Shown here piece by piece: positions 1 through 5,709 of a stretch of 5,709 nt of DNA; the stretch's first letter is position 1; each line of letters opens with the position of its first letter. Made by a program: the position numbers and the translations under genes. The notes under the pieces were generated by a model. The model saw only the letters and a program-made list of their open reading frames with translations. It was not told the origin of the DNA and made no database searches. The stretch comes from Blastocatellia bacterium (GTDB taxonomy: Bacteria > Acidobacteriota > Blastocatellia > Chloracidobacteriales > JADJPF01). The DNA is taken from contig JAEUQL010000267.1 in NCBI GenBank assembly GCA_016789295.1, positions 1 to 5,709 on the forward strand, written 5' to 3'.

Positions 1-1249
1 ACGGTTACTTGCAGGAGACAGTATAGGAGAAATCCCTCCAGAAGCAGGAACTCCACCCATAGTTGAAGACTTCAAGAGAATGGCAAAGCTGCTCAAGCTA
101 AAAATTGAAGATAGTGCACCCAAAGAAGTAGCACTAGATATCTATCGAAAATCGATTCATAGACGTTCTAGTAGATTTTTTCATTCCTTACTCTTTTTAC
201 AAATTCCTTTTGCTCGTCCTTTAGCGATGCCAGACTTCGTTATGGGTAAAGACCTTGACCGGATTCAAGAGAGTTGGGAATACAGATGGAGTCCTAGAAC
301 AGAGAGTAGTTTGATAGAACGTTCGCTCTATGGCTCTACTATTGAAGAGGCTGCAATAAACTATCTCTGTGAGAAAGTGAGTGAGTTTGCTTCTGAAGCA
401 CGAGATAGGAATTCTATTGAAGGTGTAAGAATGTTAATTGCTGCTTGTCGTATGGGGCTACATTCATATACCGACAGGATAGTTGATTTGATAGAAACAA
501 GTATTGGTGAAGATCCATCCTTTATCTCTCTTTCTGAGTCGATGATACAGTTAACACTTCTTTGGAATGGGCGCGAACCTATGCAAGCACATAGCTTGAG
601 ATCTGTTCCGATTCTTGCAGCAGCAGCATATAGAAGAGCTTGCTACCTTATTCCAACACTCTGTAACACCTTAAAAAAAGATACAGATGCAGTAGTTCGT
701 GCACTTTGCAATATGCGTGAAATGCTTTTCTCCTGGAGTCGTGAGGTTTTTGATTCAGAACTCTTTATCGATAAACTTAAAGAAAACTACTTGCAGGCTA
801 CTGGTGAACCTATAGTTGCAGGGGCAATAACTGGAATACTTTTTGGGCTAAATCAGATAGATGAAGAGCAACTAACAGCTACACTATCAACCTACTTCAA
901 AAATATGGGTAATCTGTTTGAAGTCGGCTATTTGGAAGGGTTGCTCAAAAGCTGTAAAGAGTTGGCTTGGAATAGAGGGTTACTAGAATTGATAGACAGA
1001 AAGCTAGGTAGTTATGATGAAAAAGAGTTTATGAATATTCTGCCTCAAATTCGCCTTGCATTCTCGTCGCTAACTCCACGAGAAACCGACCGTGTAGCAG
1101 AGATAGTGGCAAGAATATGCCTTCGAGACAGTGTTGATGAGACTATCACCAGCTTTCTAGCAGATGATGATATTTTGACTGCTGCTAAAGTAGACGAAGA
1201 AGTTACATTGCTACTGCTACACGACTATCTGGATGATTTTTTAAACTGA
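1..1249 (+). CDS. DUF5682-like protein, C-terminal part (5' end outside window)
   Basis: The reading frame is open from the first bases of the window (first full codon at position 2) to a TGA at 1247-1249, giving 415 visible residues. The ATG at 80 is internal: the 26 residues before it are in frame and fit the family (GEIPPEAGTPPIVEDF-type segment). Recognisable family features are the LDIYRKSIHRRS stretch (about residues 45-56), SWEYRW (91-96) and SLYGSTIEEAA (108-118), followed by a mostly alpha-helical, repeat-like C-terminal half. There is no signal peptide or membrane segment, so the protein is probably cytosolic. DUF5682 proteins are usually about 700-900 residues, so the visible part is about half. 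From family knowledge they are encoded beside MoxR-type AAA ATPases, VWA-domain proteins and SWIM zinc-finger proteins; their biochemical role is not established. No VWA gene follows here, so this may be the last gene of its operon. The assignment rests on recalled motifs, not a search. Confidence 0.7.
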   Translation, partial: RLLAGDSIGEIPPEAGTPPIVEDFKRMAKLLKLKIEDSAPKEVALDIYRKSIHRRSSRFFHSLLFLQIPFARPLAMPDFVMGKDLDRIQESWEYRWSPRTESSLIERSLYGSTIEEAAINYLCEKVSEFASEARDRNSIEGVRMLIAACRMGLHSYTDRIVDLIETSIGEDPSFISLSESMIQLTLLWNGREPMQAHSLRSVPILAAAAYRRACYLIPTLCNTLKKDTDAVVRALCNMREMLFSWSREVFDSELFIDKLKENYLQATGEPIVAGAITGILFGLNQIDEEQLTATLSTYFKNMGNLFEVGYLEGLLKSCKELAWNRGLLELIDRKLGSYDEKEFMNILPQIRLAFSSLTPRETDRVAEIVARICLRDSVDETITSFLADDDILTAAKVDEEVTLLLLHDYLDDFLN

Positions 1250-1310
1250 ATTTTCTAACTTCTATTTTTTCACTCCACAAAATCAAATTCAGATCACCTA
1301 CTAAAACTTT

Positions 1311-1341
1311 AAAAAAACTGCAACAAATTTGTTGGGTTTTT
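1311..1341 (+). terminator. Candidate intrinsic terminator after the DUF5682-like gene
   Basis: The 14-nt perfect palindrome CAACAAATTTGTTG (1321-1334) lies 71 nt after the stop codon at 1249. It is preceded by an A run (1311-1317) and followed by GGTTTTT (1335-1341). The stem can extend through C-G, T-G and A-T pairs with one bulged G, and a T run follows the hairpin as in intrinsic terminators. The stem is A/T-rich, so it would be weak, and the A run and T run could make it work in both directions. It would separate the DUF5682 transcript from the DUF4384 gene. Confidence 0.5.
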
Positions 1342-1442
1342 ACTTGATATATCGTTTTTATTAAATTAGGGGCTATTTATAACTTACCTAACAAGTTTTT
1401 GTAAAAGCTTAAAGTAAGAAGATTTCTTAAAAAAAGATAATC

Positions 1443-1467
1443 TTGATTATAGTTATGACTATAGTCT
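1443..1467 (+). promoter_or_regulatory. Candidate promoter/operator upstream of the DUF4384-like gene
   Basis: Two imperfect 12-nt tandem copies, TGATTATAGTTA (1444-1455) and TGACTATAGTCT (1456-1467), match at 9 of 12 positions. Each contains TATAGT (1448-1453 and 1460-1465), which matches five of six positions of the bacterial -10 consensus. The same segment is an inverted repeat, TATAGT-TATG-ACTATA, extendable to 9-bp arms (1445-1466) with one T/G mismatch, and includes the perfect palindrome GACTATAGTC (1457-1466). No convincing -35 hexamer is seen at 16-18 nt. If the second TATAGT is used, transcription would start near 1472 and leave a leader of about 27 nt. The rest of the 1250-1498 gap is A/T-rich and holds nothing else I can support. 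Confidence 0.35.
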
Positions 1468-1498
1468 GATAAAGCTTTACTAGGAAGAGAGGTGAAAA

Positions 1499-2131
1499 TT
1501 GTTGTTTAAAAAGAGTCATAGCAAGATATTTTTAGTATCTATTCTACTAATATTTATAAGCTCTACTGTCTACTTCTTATCTTTAAGAGTAGATGTCACA
1601 GACAGTAGTATTAAAAAAACAGAGGAAGTATTAAAAGAGAGAGAGCCTATAGGTCTGAAGTACAGTATTTTGGTAAGAAAGGGTAGAGGAGAGGAGAAAT
1701 ATTCACTTGGCAAGGAGCCTTACAGCAGTAGAGACCTTTTCAAGCTTGTTGTAGAGCCTAGCCAAGAGGGTTATCTTTATGTTCTTCGAGAAGATACCAA
1801 AAAAAATCTTTTGCTTCTTTTTCCCTCTCCAGACGTTGATGCAAGTAGAGCTTTAGTAAAGAGAAGTAGCATCAGCATTCCAAATGATTGGCTCAGTTTT
1901 GAGAAAAAGCCTGGTAGAGACAGGATTATCTTTATAACTTCAACCAAACCATTAGGAATTTTTGGTGGTTTACCAGCAGATCTACTAGATAAACCTTTAG
2001 CTGTGAAAGTCCTGGATTGGATTAAAGAAAATGCAACGAAAGCTTCATTGTATCAAGATGATACAACATCTATGTTAATTCAAGCTAAAGGGAATCTTTT
2101 GATAGTTGAAATCTTTCTTGATCACAAATAA
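1499..2131 (+). CDS. Membrane-anchored DUF4384-like protein
   Basis: This is a 210-residue protein of unknown function. Residues 1-8 are basic, residues 9-28 form one hydrophobic segment (signal anchor or uncleaved signal), and the rest should face the periplasm or cell surface. Residues 50-150 resemble DUF4384: an IGLKYSILVRKG strand, then LFKLVVEPSQEGYLYVL (80-96), LLLLFPSP (104-111) and a basic SIPNDW...KKPGRDRIIFITS tail (125-148). In that family the core pattern is a GYLY strand followed by LLFP and a late P-G-x-D/E segment. The start is TTG at 1499, with a second in-frame TTG at 1502. The Shine-Dalgarno GAGGTGA (1489-1495) suits either, so the N-terminus is uncertain by one residue. No ATG gives a comparable N-terminus. 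It appears monocistronic, with its own upstream promoter-like repeats. DUF4384 domains often occur attached to caspase-like or kinase modules; here the domain stands alone behind a membrane anchor. Confidence 0.7.
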   Translation: MLFKKSHSKIFLVSILLIFISSTVYFLSLRVDVTDSSIKKTEEVLKEREPIGLKYSILVRKGRGEEKYSLGKEPYSSRDLFKLVVEPSQEGYLYVLREDTKKNLLLLFPSPDVDASRALVKRSSISIPNDWLSFEKKPGRDRIIFITSTKPLGIFGGLPADLLDKPLAVKVLDWIKENATKASLYQDDTTSMLIQAKGNLLIVEIFLDHK

Positions 2132-2137
2132 GGCTTT

Positions 2138-3727
2138 CTATTCAACCCTCTTATATCGGTTATAATTTGGACCTTCAACAATTTCTGGAATAAAAATCTG
2201 TACTGTTTTTGGTTCAACAGTAACAGTTACAATACCAGCAGAAACTTCTACAGATTTTCCTCCCAACAAATCTTTCATAGGTGATACATCCATTAACCAT
2301 GGATCGCGGACAGGTATTATCTCAGTAACTGGTTCTGAAGTTGGATTAGCTACAACAAGAACAGTCTCTCTTACTGAAGATGTGTAGCGCAAGAACGCAA
2401 AAAGTTTTTCAGTAGGAATGCGGGCAAAGTCTCCAACTTGAAGCGCACGATTACTGTTTCTTATTGATAGTAGAGAGCGTGTTAGAGCCATTTCGGGTAC
2501 TTTTCCAGAAGAGGCAACTTCCCAGTTCATAGGCCCTCGTTGCTCAGGGTCTTCAACCCCTTCAAGGCCAATCTCTTCACCATAATAGACTAGTGGAGCA
2601 CCGGGCAAAGTAGCTTGCAGAGCTTGAATGAAGGCTCTGTCTTTAATTTCTGGGAAGAGACTCTTCAGTCTTGGGCGGTCGTGGTTTGATAGCACTATCC
2701 AGGATTTCAGTAGTGGTTCAATTCCACCGTCTTGAACGAGTATGTCGATCATATCGGCAGCCTTCGAGCCGCTTATCTTACCTTTTGTAAGTCCTACCAT
2801 AAGATAGCTCATATACATATTCATTACACCATCTAAAGCAGGAGACCATCCGGCTGGATAGTTATATATCTCACCAACAGTATATGAATCAGGTTTGACC
2901 TTATGAGCAGCAGTTGTAAGCTCACTGAGGACTTCGGGGCCTAAATCGAATGCTACATCAAGTCGCCAGCCATCAGCCTGTTTCAGATAGTGTTGTACTA
3001 CAGAGTTTGGAGAACGGTAGATAATATCCTTCACGCTTGGGTTGTTATAGTTGAGTTCTGGGTGGTTTTCCAGGTCGAGCCATCCAAGGTAGCCATTTTT
3101 AATATTTTTATCAAAAACAAAAAAAGATCTGTAAGGACTATTAGGATTTTTTATAGCTTCTTGAAACCATATCATACGCTTTCCTGTATGGTTAAAGACT
3201 CCGTCAAGAACAATGTGCATGCCACGCTTGTGAGCTTGCTCACAAAGGTTTCGGAAATCTTCTTCTGTTCCATACTGTGGGTCTATCTTGAAATAGTCTG
3301 TAGCGTCGTATTTATGGTTTGTATAAGCAAGGAATATTGGGTTGAGATAGAGGACATTTGCTCCTAAAGACTGTATATAATCGAGTTTTTCTGTAAGCCC
3401 TTTCAGATCGCCACCCCAAAAATCTACTTCGTGTTGCCAAACTCCAGCTTCTTGAAGAAACGTACCTTTTTTAGGTTGGCTATTCCACTCGACAAGCCGG
3501 CGTGGTGGTTCGTAAAGGCTTTGACGCGACTTTGGGTTGCTACCAGGTACAAACCTGTCAACAAAGACTTGATAGACTACTTGTCGGTTTCTCCAGTCTG
3601 CCATCCTGGCTTCATATACTTCTTTTCCGTTCTTCCTCAAGCTTCCCCCTTCTGCTTTTGCTGAAAAGATCTCTATACAAGAGAAAGCAATAACGATTGC
3701 AATTATAAAAAGAAGAGATGGTCGCAT
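2138..3727 (-). CDS. Secreted GH13 alpha-amylase-family glycosidase (neopullulanase/cyclomaltodextrinase-like)
   Basis: The 529-residue enzyme probably hydrolyses alpha-1,4-glucans or maltodextrins. Residues 1-25 (MRPSLLFIIAIVIAF...AKA) form a Sec signal peptide with an AKA cleavage site. The cysteine inside it has no proper lipobox, so a lipoprotein is unlikely. The (beta/alpha)8 barrel shows YQVFVDRF (52-59), NHKYDATDY (137-145), region I DGVFNH (175-180), HPELN (222-226, in the region V position), region II GWRLD with nucleophile D257, region III GE with acid/base E286, and region IV LSNHD with D350. The catalytic triad is complete, and a C-terminal beta domain spans about 425-515. NHKYD and PELN recall neopullulanase-type GH13, but the N-terminal CBM34 of subfamily 20 is absent, so substrate and subfamily are open. 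The frame extends to a TTG at 3751, but the ATG at 3727 has a good Shine-Dalgarno and gives a normal signal peptide. The gene lies 75 bp downstream of sctV on the same strand. Confidence 0.9.
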   Translation of the reverse strand: MRPSLLFIIAIVIAFSCIEIFSAKAEGGSLRKNGKEVYEARMADWRNRQVVYQVFVDRFVPGSNPKSRQSLYEPPRRLVEWNSQPKKGTFLQEAGVWQHEVDFWGGDLKGLTEKLDYIQSLGANVLYLNPIFLAYTNHKYDATDYFKIDPQYGTEEDFRNLCEQAHKRGMHIVLDGVFNHTGKRMIWFQEAIKNPNSPYRSFFVFDKNIKNGYLGWLDLENHPELNYNNPSVKDIIYRSPNSVVQHYLKQADGWRLDVAFDLGPEVLSELTTAAHKVKPDSYTVGEIYNYPAGWSPALDGVMNMYMSYLMVGLTKGKISGSKAADMIDILVQDGGIEPLLKSWIVLSNHDRPRLKSLFPEIKDRAFIQALQATLPGAPLVYYGEEIGLEGVEDPEQRGPMNWEVASSGKVPEMALTRSLLSIRNSNRALQVGDFARIPTEKLFAFLRYTSSVRETVLVVANPTSEPVTEIIPVRDPWLMDVSPMKDLLGGKSVEVSAGIVTVTVEPKTVQIFIPEIVEGPNYNRYKRVE

Positions 3728-3731
3728 ATGT

Positions 3732-3737
3732 TTCTCC
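3732..3737 (-). promoter_or_regulatory. Ribosome binding site that fixes the GH13 start
   Basis: On the minus strand GGAGAA lies 4 nt before the ATG at 3727-3725 (6 nt counted from GGAG). The alternative in-frame TTG at 3751 has no purine-rich site at a usable distance and would add eight polar residues before the signal peptide. This supports the ATG. Confidence 0.75.
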
Positions 3738-3784
3738 GTTTTTGGATACAACTATGAAAGCAGAAGAAACTTCTCCGATTTTTG
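3732..3784 (-). repeat. Imperfect direct repeat containing the GH13 Shine-Dalgarno
   Basis: On the minus strand CAAAAACGGAGAA (3744-3732), which carries the GH13 ribosome binding site, recurs as CAAAAATCGGAGAA (3784-3771) inside the loop and arm of the inverted repeat. The copies differ by one inserted base and are 39 nt apart. The upstream copy has no start codon at a normal distance (the TTG at 3751 is 19 nt away). It may be a small duplication or a decoy or alternative ribosome-binding segment. Confidence 0.6.
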
Positions 3785-3798
3785 AAGAAGTTTCTTCT
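3762..3798 (-). repeat. Perfect 13-bp inverted repeat between sctV and the GH13 gene
   Basis: The left arm AGAAGAAACTTCT (3762-3774) and right arm AGAAGTTTCTTCT (3786-3798) are exact reverse complements separated by 11 nt. Each arm is also a near-palindrome of the form AGAAG-NNN-CTTCT, with centres at 3768 and 3792, 24 bp apart. The right arm ends 4 nt from the sctV stop codon (3803-3805) and the left arm is 34 nt from the GH13 ATG. No T run follows on either strand, so it is not a typical intrinsic terminator. It could be an operator pair for a dimeric repressor, or an RNA stem-loop separating the two cistrons. Confidence 0.85.
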
Positions 3799-3802
3799 AT
3801 CA

Positions 3803-5709
3803 CTATCTCAACTGACCTCGACCGGTTTGTAGAGTAATTCTAGCAAGTGGTTGAATAGAGAGTTCTGGAGCAAGTTCTTGATAAGAGAGTACGGCAAGAT
3901 TTCTAAATTCAAGCTCGGCAATACGTCTAACAAATCTACGAATCTCTTGGTCAGTAACAATGACAGGCTGTTGTGCACTTGGAGGGAGGTTTCCAATCTC
4001 GCGTCTGAAAGCAGCAAGAATGTCTTGGGTGATAGCAGGATCAAGAGCAATGTAGGTTCCCGAAGAGGTTCTTCGGATTGCTCCTCTGATTGCGTCCTCG
4101 ATCTCTGGGTCGAGAACATAGACAAACAGTATTGGATTGCCACCTGTGTAGCGAAAGCTTATGTATCTTTTCAAGCTTGAGCGAACATATTCTGTCAACA
4201 TGATAGTATCTTTTTCAACACGTCCCCATTCACTCAAAGATTGAAGGATGCTCTTCATATCGCGTACTGACATCTCTTCTTGCACAAGTCTTTGTAGAAC
4301 TTCTGTAAGTTGGTATATCGAAACTACTTTTGGAACAGTTTCTTGTACAAGGTTTGGCATAACCTTGCTAAGCACGGTGAGAATATTCTGTGTTTCTTGA
4401 ATACCAATAAATTCTGATGCATAACGTTTGAGAAAACCTGTCAAGTGTAACAAGATAACTTCTTGAGGTTCCCAAACAACTAGACCTGCATTTTTTGCTT
4501 GCTCACGCTGTTCAACAGGAATCCAGGAAGCAGGTTTACCATTGGCTGGATTTTTAATATCTATGCCTTTGAGGCCATATACCCTGATGTTGTCGGCTCC
4601 ATCATTGACCATGACGTGTCCTGGAACAATCTTTCCAACTTCAACAGGTACTTCTTTTAGTCTAAAAGCATAGCTATTTTCAGCTATTGGAGCATTACCA
4701 CTAACTTGAACTCCTGGAAAGATAACACCTATTTCTTGATACAGAAGCTGTCTCATCTTTGGAACTAGGTCATTCAAGAACTTACCTTCTTGGTTGAGGT
4801 CTATCAGTGGTGTCAAATCTTTGCTGACTTCAACGGCAATAGGAACAGTTAGAGAGACTTGTGGTTCACGAGACAGCTTCTGCTTGTTCTTCTCATCATT
4901 CTCTTTTTCAGCAGCAGCTTCACCACTAAGAGGTGGACCACTCTTGAGTGTGCTGTAAGCCAAACCACCAGCAGCAAAAGCCATAATGAAGAAAGGAACA
5001 GAAGTAGCCGGATTGGCAAAGAAGAATGCAAAGCCGAAAAACAGTAGAATGATAGCTGCTATTGCTACGGCTTTGGGCTGAGCCAAGATCTGTTGGCTTA
5101 TATCTTTACCGATATTTGAAGTTGTATCATCAGTGGCTACGCGAGTTGTGACTATACCTGCAGAGACAGCTATTAGGAGTGCTGGTACTTGAGCAACGAG
5201 GCCATCACCAATGGTTAGAATTGTATAGACTTTGACAGCACGAGCCATCTCCATGTTCTTCATCAGAACACCAATAGTAAGACCACCGATGATATTTATG
5301 AGGGTGATGATTATACCTGCAATAGCATCCCCTTTAACAAACTTCATAGCACCATCCATCGAGCCGTGCAGTTGTGATTCACGAGCGAGGGCAGAACGAC
5401 GGCGGCGAGCTTCGGTCATGTCAAATGCACCTGCACGCAAGTCAGCGTCAATACTCATCTGTTTTCCTGGCATTGCATCGAGCGTAAAACGTGCAGCAAC
5501 TTCAGAGACACGTTCTGAACCTTTTGTAATAACAAGAAAATTCACGAGCGTGATGATAAGAAAGACCACACCACCAACTACTATGTTACCTCCAACAACA
5601 AACTGTCCAAAGGTTTCAATGACAGCACCAGCGTGTCCATTGAGTAGTATCTGTCTTGTGGCAGCAATGGAGATGCCCAGCCGGAAAAGCGTAGTAATGA
5701 GCAATATTG
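3803..5709 (-). CDS. sctV: Type III secretion export-gate protein SctV (FlhA/SctV family), 5' end outside window
   Basis: SctV/FlhA forms the nonameric inner-membrane export gate of type III systems, coupling proton-motive force to export and docking chaperones through its cytosolic ring. About 634 residues are visible. By alignment with Salmonella FlhA numbering about 80 N-terminal residues (the first membrane helices) are missing. Taking the TTG at 5704 as residue 1 (internal), hydrophobic segments lie near 41-60, 127-148, 163-186, 211-230 and 233-251. The FHIPEP signature (RVSEVAARF...PGKQMSIDADL) spans 65-89. R65, R72, D76 and D126 align with FlhA R147, R154, D158 and D208, residues tied to proton-coupled export. 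A charged linker (255-290) leads to the cytosolic domain (295-633). SctV rather than FlhA is suggested by ITTLFRLGISIAATRQIL, SEWGRVEKD, RRTSSGTYIALDP and the C-terminal ELSIQPLARI. This subfamily call is from memory; the superfamily is certain. TAG stop at 3805-3803. Confidence 0.88.
   Translation of the reverse strand, partial: ILLITTLFRLGISIAATRQILLNGHAGAVIETFGQFVVGGNIVVGGVVFLIITLVNFLVITKGSERVSEVAARFTLDAMPGKQMSIDADLRAGAFDMTEARRRRSALARESQLHGSMDGAMKFVKGDAIAGIIITLINIIGGLTIGVLMKNMEMARAVKVYTILTIGDGLVAQVPALLIAVSAGIVTTRVATDDTTSNIGKDISQQILAQPKAVAIAAIILLFFGFAFFFANPATSVPFFIMAFAAGGLAYSTLKSGPPLSGEAAAEKENDEKNKQKLSREPQVSLTVPIAVEVSKDLTPLIDLNQEGKFLNDLVPKMRQLLYQEIGVIFPGVQVSGNAPIAENSYAFRLKEVPVEVGKIVPGHVMVNDGADNIRVYGLKGIDIKNPANGKPASWIPVEQREQAKNAGLVVWEPQEVILLHLTGFLKRYASEFIGIQETQNILTVLSKVMPNLVQETVPKVVSIYQLTEVLQRLVQEEMSVRDMKSILQSLSEWGRVEKDTIMLTEYVRSSLKRYISFRYTGGNPILFVYVLDPEIEDAIRGAIRRTSSGTYIALDPAITQDILAAFRREIGNLPPSAQQPVIVTDQEIRRFVRRIAELEFRNLAVLSYQELAPELSIQPLARITLQTGRGQLR

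Noticed and set aside
80..82. ATG at 80 as the true start of the first gene
   Set aside because: The frame is open back to position 2 and the upstream residues continue the family pattern, so the gene is cut by the window edge.
1401..1480. GTAAAAGCTT (1401-1410) against AAAGCTTTAC (1471-1480) as a long-range inverted repeat
   Set aside because: The match is imperfect, the spacing is 60 nt and the background is A/T-rich, so it is not distinguishable from chance.
1944..1974. Hairpin-like AAACCA...TGGTTT inside the DUF4384-like gene
   Set aside because: It is short, within coding sequence, and has no terminator tract; probably chance.
2990..3693. Three plus-strand open frames (2990-3367, 3431-3664, 3502-3693)
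   Set aside because: They lie antisense within or overlapping the GH13 gene, whose catalytic motifs prove the minus-strand frame; their translations look like nothing known.
3728..3751. TTG at 3751 as start of the GH13 gene
   Set aside because: It has no Shine-Dalgarno at a proper distance, adds a polar extension before the signal peptide, and the ATG at 3727 has GGAGAA 4 nt upstream.
3762..3798. CIRCE-type heat-shock operator or intrinsic terminator
   Set aside because: The arms do not resemble the CIRCE sequence TTAGCACTC-N9-GAGTGCTAA, and no T run follows the hairpin on either strand.
3612..3803. 63-residue minus-strand frame across the sctV-GH13 gap
   Set aside because: It overlaps the GH13 N-terminus in another frame, has no recognisable product, and its start region coincides with the inverted repeat.
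3808..4180. Open frames on both strands overlapping the sctV 3' end (3808-4143 minus, 3851-4180 plus)
   Set aside because: They are shadows of the conserved SctV cytosolic domain, which is clearly coding in its own frame.
4849..5047. Small open frames on both strands over the SctV linker
   Set aside because: They overlap the charged linker and a hydrophobic segment of SctV; the leucine-rich minus-strand product is an out-of-frame effect.

Overview
The window comes from a low-GC (roughly 40% by eye, not computed), gene-dense bacterial chromosome. The SctV/FlhA-family export-gate protein and a Sec-exported glycosidase point to an envelope with an outer membrane. No rRNA, tRNA, CRISPR array or insertion sequence is visible, and the phylum cannot be fixed from this sequence. 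The export-gate protein resembles the non-flagellar, virulence-type (SctV, including chlamydial CdsV-like) branch more than flagellar FlhA, which suggests a host-associated or predatory lifestyle.

Layout. Positions 1-1249 (+) hold the C-terminal part of a DUF5682-like protein whose start lies outside the window. A 249-bp A/T-rich gap (1250-1498) follows, with a terminator-like dyad near 1311-1341 and a promoter/operator-like repeat cluster around 1443-1467. Positions 1499-2131 (+) encode a small membrane-anchored DUF4384-like protein starting at TTG. It converges, with only 6 bp between stop codons, on a minus-strand pair: a secreted GH13 alpha-amylase-family enzyme (2138-3727) preceded by the 3' end of sctV (3803 to beyond 5709). 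The 75-bp gap between sctV and the GH13 gene holds a perfect 13-bp inverted repeat whose arms are themselves near-palindromes. Its loop duplicates the GH13 ribosome-binding-site segment.

How the parts may work together. The export gate and the GH13 gene are codirectional and close enough to be co-transcribed, but the GH13 protein carries a Sec signal peptide, so it is probably not a type III substrate. On the plus strand, DUF5682 proteins are usually encoded with MoxR-type AAA ATPases and von Willebrand A proteins; any such partners would lie upstream, outside the window. The DUF4384 gene looks like a separate transcription unit. The least explained element is the compound palindrome between sctV and the GH13 gene.
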